Shown here: piece by piece, positions 42,283 to 51,646 of the stretch
Layout: the number at the start of each line of letters is the position of its first letter
How positions within the stretch are numbered: position 1 is the first letter of the stretch
Assembly: GCA_943914835.1 (NCBI GenBank)
Contig: CALUDO010000007.1
Span: 1-64,000, forward strand
Source: an uncultured Eremococcus sp.
GTDB taxonomy: Bacteria; Bacillota; Bacilli; Lactobacillales; Aerococcaceae
DNA: 64,000 bases
Direction of reading: 5' to 3'
The notes under the pieces: model-generated
Seen by the model: only the letters and a program-made list of their open reading frames with translations
Databases searched by the model: none
Told to the model about the DNA's origin: nothing
Made by a program: the position numbers and the translations under genes

Positions 42283-42777
42283 ATGACCAAAGTTTACTTC
42301 GCGGCTCCCTTATTCAGCCAGGCTGATTTTAACTATAATGCTAGCCTGGTTGCCGAGATTCGGAAGACCTACCCCAATATTGACGTCTTCCTCCCCCAGG
42401 AACAAGGGGAAATTAACGATAAAGATAAATATGCTGACTCAAAAATGATTGCCCAATGGGATGCCCAAGCAGTAGCTGAGTCGGATATCTTGATTGCTCT
42501 CCTAGACGGTGTGAGTATTGATGCGGGAGTTGCTTCTGAAGTGGGCATTGCCTACCAAGCAGGAACCCCAATCCTTGGCCTTTTCACTGATTCCCGTCAA
42601 CAAGGGGCCAACAATCCTGACAAAATCAAAGCACTTAGCCAAGTCGGTGAGTCTCAATTTGCATATATTAACCTCTTTACCGTAGGTCTAATCAAGTTAA
42701 GAGGACAGGTCCTTAGTCACCCAGATGACTTAATTAAAGCTTTGGGTGATATTATTGAGGGTTTGGCCAATGACTAA
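42283..42777 (+). CDS. Nucleoside 2-deoxyribosyltransferase family protein
   Basis: A 164-residue enzyme of the family that swaps bases between 2'-deoxynucleosides. It begins VYFAAPLFSQADFNYN, the family's N-terminal loop, and has DILIALLDGVSIDAGVASEVGIAYQAGTPILGLFTDSR, which holds the catalytic Asp/Glu region. The ATG at 42283 has GAGGAG 8 bases upstream. It overlaps ppx by 8 bases. Proximity to the nrd operon fits deoxynucleotide salvage, though the strands differ. Confidence 0.85.
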   Translation: MTKVYFAAPLFSQADFNYNASLVAEIRKTYPNIDVFLPQEQGEINDKDKYADSKMIAQWDAQAVAESDILIALLDGVSIDAGVASEVGIAYQAGTPILGLFTDSRQQGANNPDKIKALSQVGESQFAYINLFTVGLIKLRGQVLSHPDDLIKALGDIIEGLAND

Positions 42778-44326
42778 AACAATGAAGAAAATCGCTCTAA
42801 TAGATATCGGATCTAACACTATCAGACTGGTAGTTTATAGCATTGATAGTCATTATAATTTCTTAGAACTCCACAATGTCAAAACGCCAGCCCGACTCTC
42901 TCAATATATTGAAAACAAGAAAAAGGGACAAGTATTAAACCAAGCAGGAATTGATATCCTCATTGAAACCCTGGCTTCCTATAAACAGGTGATTGATGAA
43001 TTTCAAGTTGAGGAAATCCTTCCTAAGGCAACAGCCGCTATTCGCCAATCCAATAACCAGGAAGATATAATCAAGCAAGTCCAAAAGGCCACGGGTCTTA
43101 GCCTAGACATTGTTAGTGAAGAAGATGAGGCCACCCTTGGTGCTTATGCTATTACTCATTCCACCACAATCAAAAACGCTATCACCATCGATATCGGTGG
43201 TGGTTCTTGTGAGGTCACTCACTTTGAAGACAAACAAATCAAACACTACCACAGCTTTCCCTTCGGCACTGTCTCCCTCAAGCGGGACTTCTTCCAAAAT
43301 AAAGACCACAATGACCCTGAGGCTATCGAAGCCGTTCGCGACTATGTTAAGAAAGAGTTCAAGGGTCAAGACTGGATAAAGAAAGCTAAACTGCCTATTG
43401 TTGCCATCGGTGGCTCTGCCCGTAACGTTGCCAACGTCTTCCAACGAGAAAAGGATTATCCCATGGCGGGCCTTCATGGCTTTACCATGAGTGAAGAGGA
43501 CTTAGAGGAAACGCTTGACCTCTTTATTCAAACCGACTTCGATGATATGGAGGATATTGATGGCCTAAGTAGTGACCGGACAGATATCATAATCCCAGCC
43601 AACCTGGTCTTCCTAGAACTTTTCGCTGCAGTTAAAGCCACTACCTTCTGCATCTCTTCAATGGGTTTACGCGAGGGGATGATCCAAAAACATATCAACG
43701 AAAGATATAACTATCCAATTGATAACTCTATGATTCGAGCACGCTCCATTAGCTTGATGAAAAATTCCCTACCCATGCATGGGATAGGTTCTCAAGCAGC
43801 TATCGATACGGCTATCAGTCTCTACCAGCAAATTTGTCGATTGGGATTCCTAGACTATTCTTACCCGACCCAGGAATTGATTGAACTGGCTGCTTACATC
43901 TATCGGTTCGGTTCCTTTATCTCAAATGAAGCCGATTCCCAACATACTTTCTATATTACCTCAAATATGAATTTGCTTGGCTTTGTCCACAAGGACCGAC
44001 TTAAATTGGCCCTCTTAGCAAGCTACCGTAACCGATCTCTATTCAAACAATACCTGAGAGAATTTGATGGATGGCTGACCGAAGAGGAAAAGAAAGAATT
44101 AGAGAAACTGGGGGGGATCCTCAAATTCAACTCAACCTTGAACGATTCACCTATTGAACAAGTCACCCGACTTAAGTTAACTCAATCGAAGAAAGGCTAT
44201 ACCTTAACCATCTACCATAAGGGAGCCATTATAGCTGAGAAATATCGGGCCAACCGTCACCAGAAACATTTAAAAAGGGCACTCGATGACGACTTGACAC
44301 TTGTTTACCAGGCTATTGATGATTAA
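42770..44326 (+). CDS. ppx: Exopolyphosphatase / pppGpp phosphohydrolase
   Basis: A 518-residue Ppx/GppA enzyme of the ASKHA fold that removes phosphate from polyphosphate or from pppGpp. Motifs are ALIDIGSNTIRLVVYSI at the N terminus, ATAAIRQSNN, AITIDIGGGSCEVTHF and AIGGSARNVAN. A C-terminal helical HD-like region starts about residue 300. Start at 42770 is chosen from the overlap with the upstream gene and a GAGGG site; 42782 is an alternative. Together with ppk it controls polyphosphate levels. Confidence 0.9.
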   Translation: MTKTMKKIALIDIGSNTIRLVVYSIDSHYNFLELHNVKTPARLSQYIENKKKGQVLNQAGIDILIETLASYKQVIDEFQVEEILPKATAAIRQSNNQEDIIKQVQKATGLSLDIVSEEDEATLGAYAITHSTTIKNAITIDIGGGSCEVTHFEDKQIKHYHSFPFGTVSLKRDFFQNKDHNDPEAIEAVRDYVKKEFKGQDWIKKAKLPIVAIGGSARNVANVFQREKDYPMAGLHGFTMSEEDLEETLDLFIQTDFDDMEDIDGLSSDRTDIIIPANLVFLELFAAVKATTFCISSMGLREGMIQKHINERYNYPIDNSMIRARSISLMKNSLPMHGIGSQAAIDTAISLYQQICRLGFLDYSYPTQELIELAAYIYRFGSFISNEADSQHTFYITSNMNLLGFVHKDRLKLALLASYRNRSLFKQYLREFDGWLTEEEKKELEKLGGILKFNSTLNDSPIEQVTRLKLTQSKKGYTLTIYHKGAIIAEKYRANRHQKHLKRALDDDLTLVYQAIDD

Positions 44327-44359
44327 GACACATATAGACTTGCTTGAAAGGAGCACACC

Positions 44360-46558
44360 ATGGTAGCTAGTAACGACTTAAAAAAAGGAACCTTAAAGAC
44401 ATCATTTGCTAAAGAGGACATACAACAAGGCGACCTAGACCAGGCTGATTATTACTTCAACCGTGAATTAAGTTGGTTAGACTTCAATGACCGGGTTATT
44501 GATGAGGCTTTTGATTCCAATAATCCCCTATTAGAGCAACTCACTTTCCTAAGTATCGGATCTTCAAATCTAGATGAATTCTTTATGGTTCGTGTTTCTG
44601 GAGTCTATGATCAAAACAATGCTGGTGTTGAAATTTCTGAGAACAAAACGCAAATGTCGCCTAAAGACCTTTTAAACGCTATATCTGAAAAAAACCATGC
44701 GATCGTTGAAAAGCAATACAGACGTTATAACCAACTGATTGAAAAACTGCCTAGCTTAAACTGTGAAATAAGTAAAATGGCTCGACTTAATGATGAAGAG
44801 AGCCTTGAAGCCTTTCAATACTTTGAAGATTTTGTCCTTCCCACGCTTTCTCCGCTCGGCGTGGATGCTTACAAACCCTTCCCCCATCTGAATAATCGAG
44901 GGCTCAATATTTTTGTCAGTCTAAAAAAAGATGATCAAGACCACCAAGCCATTATTCCCATCCCAGCCCTGATAGATCGATTAATCAAATTGGATGCCAG
45001 TGATGGAACGTCTAAGTATATCTTCATCGAAGACCTAATTATTAGTCGCTTAGACCGACTCTTTTCAGGCTACACCATTTCATATGCCTACCCCTTCAGA
45101 TTAACACGGTCGGCTGACTTCGATATTATTGAAGATAATGCCGATGATCTTCTGGTCCTTATTGAAGATTACGTTAAAAAAAGACGGAACGGATTTCCTG
45201 TACGAATTGAAATAGACCCTTCTTATAGTCCAGACCTTTCTGATAAAACCAATTTCCTAAAAGACCGGTTAGGTTTAAAAAAACGAGACTTCTACTTGCT
45301 GGACGGTCCATTGGATTTGACTTTCTTATCGGACCTCTTAGATGATTTAAGACCACAATTCCCTGACCAATGCTTTAAACCTTTCAACCCCTACCTCAAT
45401 CCCAAACATAAAGGCGAAGCTCTCTTTGACGCTATTAAAGAGAAAGACCTTTTCTTCAACCACCCCTACGACTCTTTTGACCCAGTGGTCAATATGGTAG
45501 ACCAAGCCGCTAATGACCAAGAAACGATTGCCATTAAACAAACCCTTTACCGGGTATCCAAACATTCTCCAATTATTGCTTCCTTAAAGAAAGCAGCTGA
45601 AAACGGTAAAGAGGTTACCGTTCTGGTGGAACTAAAGGCGCGTTTCGATGAAGAGAATAACGTTTTCTGGGCAAGAGAGTTAGAGGATGCCGGCTGTCAT
45701 GTTCTTTATGGGGTATCAGAGTTAAAAACCCATAGTAAAATTACCCTCATCGTCCGCAAAGAAGCTGGTGGTATTCGTCGTTATGTCCACCTAGGCACCG
45801 GAAATTATAATGACAAGACCGCCCGTCTTTATACCGATATGGGAATTATGTCTGCCAACAAAGAGATTACTCAAGATGCCTCTAATTTCTTCAATTTCTT
45901 ATCAGGATACACTGAACGACCAAACTATAACCATCTCCATGTCTCTCCCTTTGATATTCGTGATTCCCTGCAGGACTATATCGATGACGAAATCCAATAT
46001 CATAAAGAGTATGGTAACGGTCGTATCATCGCTAAGATGAACTCCTTAACAGATAAGCAACTCATCAAGAAACTTTATCAAGCCAGCCAAGCAGGTGTTC
46101 AAATCGATTTAATTATTCGGGGAATTTCTTGCTTGCGTCCTGGAATTCCAGGTGTTTCTGAGAATATACGGGTACGGAGCCTGGTCGGTCGTTTCCTCGA
46201 ACATAGTCGAGTTTACTATTTCAACCGCAACGGCAATCACCACCTCTTCCTATCCTCAGCAGATATGATGACTCGTAATATGATTCGTCGGGTTGAAATT
46301 GAATTCCCTATCCTGGATAAGACGATTGAATCTCAAATTATTGAAATCTTAGAACTCCAATTGTCTGATACACTCAAGGCGCGTGAACTCCAATACGACG
46401 GTCACTATAGTCGACCTGACTCTACTGCTATTAAAATCAATGCCCAAGAAAAACAAATGGAAATGGCTAACAAGAAAGCTCACACCCAAGAAACTTCCGA
46501 AATTATCGTGAAACAAAGAAGACCTTGGTTTGAGCGTATTTTGAAACGTTTCCGTTAG
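44360..46558 (+). CDS. ppk: Polyphosphate kinase
   Basis: A 732-residue PPK1-type enzyme that reversibly polymerises ATP gamma-phosphate into polyphosphate. It has the N domain (FNRELSWLDFNDRVIDEA), the central domain and the catalytic PLD-like C domains: KTHSKITLIVRKE carries the autophosphorylated histidine, followed by RYVHLGTGNYNDKTARLYTD, and the second histidine is in FLEHSRVYYFN. An AAAGGAG site precedes the ATG. It is 33 bases after ppx and the last gene of the operon. Confidence 0.95.
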   Translation: MVASNDLKKGTLKTSFAKEDIQQGDLDQADYYFNRELSWLDFNDRVIDEAFDSNNPLLEQLTFLSIGSSNLDEFFMVRVSGVYDQNNAGVEISENKTQMSPKDLLNAISEKNHAIVEKQYRRYNQLIEKLPSLNCEISKMARLNDEESLEAFQYFEDFVLPTLSPLGVDAYKPFPHLNNRGLNIFVSLKKDDQDHQAIIPIPALIDRLIKLDASDGTSKYIFIEDLIISRLDRLFSGYTISYAYPFRLTRSADFDIIEDNADDLLVLIEDYVKKRRNGFPVRIEIDPSYSPDLSDKTNFLKDRLGLKKRDFYLLDGPLDLTFLSDLLDDLRPQFPDQCFKPFNPYLNPKHKGEALFDAIKEKDLFFNHPYDSFDPVVNMVDQAANDQETIAIKQTLYRVSKHSPIIASLKKAAENGKEVTVLVELKARFDEENNVFWARELEDAGCHVLYGVSELKTHSKITLIVRKEAGGIRRYVHLGTGNYNDKTARLYTDMGIMSANKEITQDASNFFNFLSGYTERPNYNHLHVSPFDIRDSLQDYIDDEIQYHKEYGNGRIIAKMNSLTDKQLIKKLYQASQAGVQIDLIIRGISCLRPGIPGVSENIRVRSLVGRFLEHSRVYYFNRNGNHHLFLSSADMMTRNMIRRVEIEFPILDKTIESQIIEILELQLSDTLKARELQYDGHYSRPDSTAIKINAQEKQMEMANKKAHTQETSEIIVKQRRPWFERILKRFR

Positions 46559-46588
46559 TCAAGTAAGACCCCCACTACAGCAAGCAAT

Positions 46589-46623
46589 AAAAAAGCACCC
46601 TGAAAAATTCAGGGTGCTTTTTG
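46589..46623. terminator. Bidirectional terminator between ppk and the LPXTG gene
   Basis: AAAAGCACCCTGAA and TTCAGGGTGCTTTT pair perfectly with a 4-base loop; A and T tracts on both sides. Confidence 0.9.
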
Positions 46624-46659
46624 TTGCATTCAATTTTTATACTAAGTGCGGTCTAAATA

Positions 46660-49600
46660 TTAGTGTTTTCTTCCCCGTAGGAATAACCATAAGGCAGCCG
46701 CAATACTAAGTAGTCCACCAAGGATTGGTAAGATTGAAGACCCTTCACCAGTTCCTGGCAGGTCTTTTTCTTCTTTACTACTTGTCTTAGTTACCTCTTT
46801 CTCAGCTTGGGATGAGCTATCACTGACAATAGAATCAACTTCATTCGACTCATATCCTTGTCCAGGGCTTAATTCAGTATTAGAGCCAGCCTCTCCTTCT
46901 TGACCCGAAGCCGTCGATTCTGTGCTAACAGAATCAATAACTGTCTTATTCTGTCTTGATTCAGATTCCTGACTTGCATTCTCTTTAGATTCTGCTTCTT
47001 CAGTCCCAGTCAAGGTAACATTGTAGTTATTGACTAAGGTTTGTGCGAGTTGACCCATATTCTCTTGGTTATTCTCTTGATAGACTTTAAAGTCTGCCCA
47101 TAAAAGGTCAGCCGGGCTTAGGGATTTCAGACTTTCTGGATCGATATGGTGGTTGTCAACTAAATCTTTATAGATGCCTTGATATTCTTCATCAAAGACT
47201 TCCGGACGACTAGCAATCAAACCATTGTATATATATTCTGGTAAATTGTCCATATCCCGACCCTCATCAATATGGTCTGTTAGGATGGCATCATCGAATT
47301 GGTCTAACTGGTCTGAAGTCATGGGTGTTTGATTAATCAAATCTTCCTTAACTTGACTCAGAGATATGTCACTATCTTCATCGCCAGATGATTCAGAGGA
47401 TTCCTCACTTTCATTGATTGATTCAGGTAAAGTGAAATCTGCTCTTAGACCTTCAGCCAAGGCTGCATAATCTTCTGTTTGCCCTGTCTCATTAAAGACC
47501 CTATTGGCTGCCAAGAGCAGGTCATCATCTGAAATGGCTTTTTCTAAGTCCTTGGTTGGAATGCCTTGGTCAACCAACTTATCTTTATAAGTCTGAAGTC
47601 TTGCGGCAAATACCTTAGGGTCAAGGTCATAGGCCATTTTCAGTAGGTCATTTGAATTGAGGTTTTCATCGACTGTCAAGAGACCGTCTTGAGGCAGGGC
47701 ATTGAATTCCTCTTGAGTCATCAAAGTTGTGTCTAAATAGATCGCCTCTAAGCGGTCCAATTTCTCCTGGTTCACATTAGGCAAGTCATAATCTGCTTGT
47801 ATACGTTCGGCTAGGGTCACCATATCCTCTGACCGCCCTGTTTCATTGAAGACCTGCCCTTCGGCTAGGAGTAAATCTGCATCGGAAATAACTTCTTCCA
47901 AGTCTTCTTTTGGTATTCCTTGAATCTCTAGGCCAGCTTTAAGTCTTTGTATCTTATCAGTAAATACATCCGGCTTAAGGTCAAAGGCTGCTTTATAGAT
48001 AGCAGCCGGATCCATAGACTCATCCAGGGTCAAGAGACCTTCTTGGGGTAGGGCATCAAATTCTTCTTGAGTCATTGATGTCTTAGCTAAGAGGGTTCCT
48101 TCTAAAGATTCTAACTTCTCCTTATTAGGATCAGATAGGTTATAGTCTGTTCTCAATTTGTCTGCTAAGGCTGCAAAATCTTCTACTTGGCCTTGTTCTT
48201 GGAAAACGGCAAATTCTTCCCATAATAAATCCTCATCAGATATTGTTTGACTTAATTCATCAGTATTAAGCTCTTGGTCTGCCAGCGCGGCTTTCATTCG
48301 ATTAATTTCATCTGTGAAAATTTCAGGGTGGCTCTCAAAGACCTGTTTAAATAAATTCTTAGGATCATTAGATTCCCTTAAAGATAATAAATCTTGGTCA
48401 GATACTTGGTCTATCTGGGCCTGGGTCATAGGAGTATACTCTAAGAAATACTCTCTAAGTTCTCCAAGATTTTCCTCATTTGATTCAAGGCTGGACGCCT
48501 CACTAGAAGCTTCTGTCCCAGCAGATTCACTCCCATTGGCATGATCCTCACTGGCTGACTCTACAGATTCATCCGCTTGGCCGGTCATATCAACTGCCGT
48601 AGTTTCTCTTGAATTAACTGTATCATCTAGGTCAGAGTCACTAGTTTGCGATTCATTTGAAGCTACTTGGGCACCCTCTTCACCACTAAGAGCTGCTTCA
48701 CTTGTTCCACTACTAGCCCCCTCACTCTCTTCTTCAGGTAGAAATTCTTTCACACGACTCGCTAGCTGGGCAAAATCTTCTACATTCCCATTAGTTTGGA
48801 ATACTTCTAAGTCCAACCATAAGAGTTCTTCACTAGAAATTGCTGTAGCAACTTCTTCTTCTGACAAACCATTATCCATTAAGCCTGCTTTGATCCGGTC
48901 AATCTCAGACTTAAAAACATCAGGATACTTGTTCAATAAATCGCTAAAAATTAGCTTGGGATCTTGAGTGATATCAATGGCCTCCAGGCTTTCAGAAGCA
49001 AGTTGATTCAATTGCTCAGCCTGGTCAGGTGTCGTAGGCGTATTACCAATTAACCACTGGCTAATTTCAGCTTTGTCCTTAGAAGACTCCGATTCTGACT
49101 CGGGGTCCAGGCTAGACTCAGTTCCACCGGCGGTTTCACTGGCTTCATCCTCTGATACAGAAGTCTCTCTTGCTTCATTGACACTGACTCCCAATTGGTC
49201 ATCTAGATCAGATGCTTCAAAGACATTTGAAGATTGACTATTGGCATCTTCAACCATTGCTTCATCAATCGCCGGCTTGACAGCTTCCAGGGCAATGTCC
49301 TGATCTTGATTGTTGGCTTCAAGCGCACCATGATACAGCCCCATCAATTCCCCTGCACCTAGAAGGTTGATTTCTTGAGCTTTATAACTCGTAAGCTTCA
49401 TGAGACTCTCCTGAAGCGTCAAATATTCTTCCTTAGCTTGGTCCACTGGTAGGTTAAATTCAGGAAATTCACTGGCAATTTGATCATACATTGCTTGGTA
49501 AAGGTCATCCTTACTTGGATTTCCCCTTTCGACCATTCGACTTAATTGATCGTTATATATATTGACTAATTTTTCTGGTCCAATACTTTCTGCTTGTTTC

Positions 49601-49773
49601 ATGTTAATCGGTTGCGATTCAATCAATTCATCGACCATAGTTTTAACATCTGTAGGAGCTTGTTCAGTTTGAGCATAGACGACTTGAGGAAGAGAATTAT
49701 CACTTGAAATACTTGTCACGCCTAAACCTAAAACTAATAAACTAGACAAGGGTAATAGATACTTTTTATTCAT
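46660..49773 (-). CDS. LPXTG-anchored surface protein with six ~110-residue repeats
   Basis: A 1037-residue secreted protein. A signal peptide (about residues 1-35, ending VVYAQ) is followed by a diverged repeat unit, then five clearer units. Each unit has TPMTQxQxDxLxxxxLLxLxE, a segment like PxVFxxExxRxKAGL, then DLLWxxxxVFQExGxxEDFAxLA. Ser/Glu-rich linkers separate the units. The C terminus has LPGTG, a membrane helix and RGRKH, the sortase A signal. The protein is very acidic. I recognise no known adhesin domain. ATG at 49773 has AGGAGG 8 bases upstream. No sortase gene is in the window. Confidence 0.85.
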   Translation of the reverse strand: MNKKYLLPLSSLLVLGLGVTSISSDNSLPQVVYAQTEQAPTDVKTMVDELIESQPINMKQAESIGPEKLVNIYNDQLSRMVERGNPSKDDLYQAMYDQIASEFPEFNLPVDQAKEEYLTLQESLMKLTSYKAQEINLLGAGELMGLYHGALEANNQDQDIALEAVKPAIDEAMVEDANSQSSNVFEASDLDDQLGVSVNEARETSVSEDEASETAGGTESSLDPESESESSKDKAEISQWLIGNTPTTPDQAEQLNQLASESLEAIDITQDPKLIFSDLLNKYPDVFKSEIDRIKAGLMDNGLSEEEVATAISSEELLWLDLEVFQTNGNVEDFAQLASRVKEFLPEEESEGASSGTSEAALSGEEGAQVASNESQTSDSDLDDTVNSRETTAVDMTGQADESVESASEDHANGSESAGTEASSEASSLESNEENLGELREYFLEYTPMTQAQIDQVSDQDLLSLRESNDPKNLFKQVFESHPEIFTDEINRMKAALADQELNTDELSQTISDEDLLWEEFAVFQEQGQVEDFAALADKLRTDYNLSDPNKEKLESLEGTLLAKTSMTQEEFDALPQEGLLTLDESMDPAAIYKAAFDLKPDVFTDKIQRLKAGLEIQGIPKEDLEEVISDADLLLAEGQVFNETGRSEDMVTLAERIQADYDLPNVNQEKLDRLEAIYLDTTLMTQEEFNALPQDGLLTVDENLNSNDLLKMAYDLDPKVFAARLQTYKDKLVDQGIPTKDLEKAISDDDLLLAANRVFNETGQTEDYAALAEGLRADFTLPESINESEESSESSGDEDSDISLSQVKEDLINQTPMTSDQLDQFDDAILTDHIDEGRDMDNLPEYIYNGLIASRPEVFDEEYQGIYKDLVDNHHIDPESLKSLSPADLLWADFKVYQENNQENMGQLAQTLVNNYNVTLTGTEEAESKENASQESESRQNKTVIDSVSTESTASGQEGEAGSNTELSPGQGYESNEVDSIVSDSSSQAEKEVTKTSSKEEKDLPGTGEGSSILPILGGLLSIAAALWLFLRGRKH
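47023..49062 (-). repeat. Five internal coding repeats of about 330 bases
   Basis: Repeat units within the LPXTG gene lie at about 49062-48739, 48465-48142, 48117-47785, 47763-47431 and 47355-47023, with a more diverged copy at about 49647-49282. Units three and four are most alike, both with the EEFxALPQxGLLTxDE and VFNETGxxED segments, which points to a recent local duplication. Confidence 0.75.
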
Positions 49774-49978
49774 CACACATTCCTCCTATTTGTCTTCATA
49801 TTAACAGACAAGTTTGAATATTCCTTGAGTTTGCTGTGTAAAAGCTTAATATTCAAAAATTGACCTATAATTATTCGTCCCACTTTTGCATGCCTATTTT
49901 CAAGTAAAGTATGGTAGAATGGTTCCTGGTGATTGATGCATGATTCAACACTAGAAACCAGGAGGATGATGATAGCGC

Positions 49979-51616
49979 ATGATAAATGTATCAAACGTAA
50001 GCTTACAATTTCCAGACAAGAAATTATTTGACGATGTAAATATTAACTTCACCCCCGGCAACTGTTACGGGGTTATCGGTGCGAATGGGGCTGGTAAATC
50101 TACCTTCCTCAAAATCTTATCCGGTGAATTAAGTCCTACCACTGGGACCGTCTCTATGGATCCCGATGAAAGACTGGCCGTCTTAAACCAAAATCATTAT
50201 GGCTTTGAAGACCAAACAGTCCTTGATACCGTCATGATGGGTTATAAAGAACTTTACGATATTATGAAAGAGAAAGATGCTATCTATATGAAGGCTGATT
50301 TCTCCGATGAAGATGGTATCCGGGCCGGTGAATTAGAATCCGCCTTCTCTGAAATGGGAGGTTGGGAAGCAGAATCCGAAGCCAGTGACCTCCTCCAAGG
50401 CTTAGGCATTCCAACAGATCTTCACCAAGCTTATATGAGAGACCTAGTCGAAGCGGATAAGATTAAAGTTTTACTAGCCCAAGCACTCTTTGGCAAACCG
50501 GATAACTTGCTACTAGACGAACCAACCAACGGTCTTGATAGCCAGGCTATTGATTGGTTATCTGAATTCATTATGGACTTTCCTAACACGGTCATTGTCG
50601 TATCCCATGACCGTCACTTCTTAAACACCGTTTGTACCCACATGGCAGACGTCGACTTTGGTAAAATCAAACTATTTGTCGGCAACTATGACTTCTGGTT
50701 GAAATCCAGTCAATTAGCCGCCAAAATGCAAGCGGATCAAAATGCCAAGAAAGAAGAAAAAATTAAAGAATTACAAGAATTCATCGCCCGTTTCTCTGCC
50801 AATGCTTCTAAATCTAAACAAGCAACCTCTCGGAAGAAATTACTAGATAAGATTACCCTAGACGACATCCAACCATCCTCTCGCAAGTACCCTTATGTTG
50901 GTTTCTCGCCACAACGAGACATTGGAAATGACCTACTTCGCGTAGAAGGACTCTCCAAAACGATTGATGGTGTCAAGGTATTGGATAATATTACTTTCTC
51001 CCTTAATCGCGATGACAAAGTGGCCTTCACTTCTCGCAACGACTTAGCTACGACCGCCTTCTTTGATATTATCATGGGAGTCAGTCAACCTGATTCCGGT
51101 TCCTTCGAATGGGGAGTCACAACCAGTCAAAGTTACCTACCACGGAACTCCTCGGATGAATTTGACCATAATGATTTAAATATTGTTGACTGGTTACGCC
51201 AATATGCTGATAAAGAAGAACAAGACAATACCTTCTTAAGAAGCTTTCTTGGTCGGATGTTATTTACCGGAGAAGATGTGTTGAAACCTGTCAATGTACT
51301 ATCAGGAGGCGAGAAGGTTCGCTGCCTCCTATCCAAGATGATGCTTTCTAAAGCCAATGTCCTAGTCATGGATCAACCTACCAATCACTTAGACCTAGAA
51401 TCCATTACTTCCTTAAATGAAGGATTAATTAAGTTCAAGGGTGCCCTCCTCATCGCTTCTCATGACTACGAAGTCTTAAACACAACCTGTAACAGGGTCA
51501 TTGAATTAACACCTACTGGTGCCTTTGACCGCTTGAAAACAAGCTATGAGGACTTTGTAAATGACCCCGACTTACAAGCTCGTATTGACCAAATGTACCC
51601 TAGTGATCCTGCCTAA
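49979..51616 (+). CDS. ABC-F family ATPase, YbiT/YkpA-like
   Basis: A 545-residue soluble protein with two ABC domains and no membrane segments, of the ABC-F group that acts on ribosomes. Domain 1 has an intact Walker A (GANGAGKST, about 34-42) and Walker B (NLLLDEPTNGLD). Its signature is replaced by DLVEADKIKV. The linker FIARFSANASKSKQATSRKK is the typical P-site interaction region. Domain 2 keeps the signature LSGGEKVRC and LVMDQPTNHLD, but its Walker A is degenerate (TSRNDLATT). It has no obvious antibiotic-resistance extension. The gene is monocistronic or joined to guaC, 30 bases downstream. Confidence 0.88.
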   Translation: MINVSNVSLQFPDKKLFDDVNINFTPGNCYGVIGANGAGKSTFLKILSGELSPTTGTVSMDPDERLAVLNQNHYGFEDQTVLDTVMMGYKELYDIMKEKDAIYMKADFSDEDGIRAGELESAFSEMGGWEAESEASDLLQGLGIPTDLHQAYMRDLVEADKIKVLLAQALFGKPDNLLLDEPTNGLDSQAIDWLSEFIMDFPNTVIVVSHDRHFLNTVCTHMADVDFGKIKLFVGNYDFWLKSSQLAAKMQADQNAKKEEKIKELQEFIARFSANASKSKQATSRKKLLDKITLDDIQPSSRKYPYVGFSPQRDIGNDLLRVEGLSKTIDGVKVLDNITFSLNRDDKVAFTSRNDLATTAFFDIIMGVSQPDSGSFEWGVTTSQSYLPRNSSDEFDHNDLNIVDWLRQYADKEEQDNTFLRSFLGRMLFTGEDVLKPVNVLSGGEKVRCLLSKMMLSKANVLVMDQPTNHLDLESITSLNEGLIKFKGALLIASHDYEVLNTTCNRVIELTPTGAFDRLKTSYEDFVNDPDLQARIDQMYPSDPA

Positions 51617-51646
51617 AGATACCTAAAAAGAGAAAGGTGATTTCCC

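Noticed and set aside
47023..49062. The spaced repeats as a CRISPR-like array or tandem DNA repeat
   Set aside because: The repeats are long, diverged, in frame and coding; they are protein domains in a surface protein.
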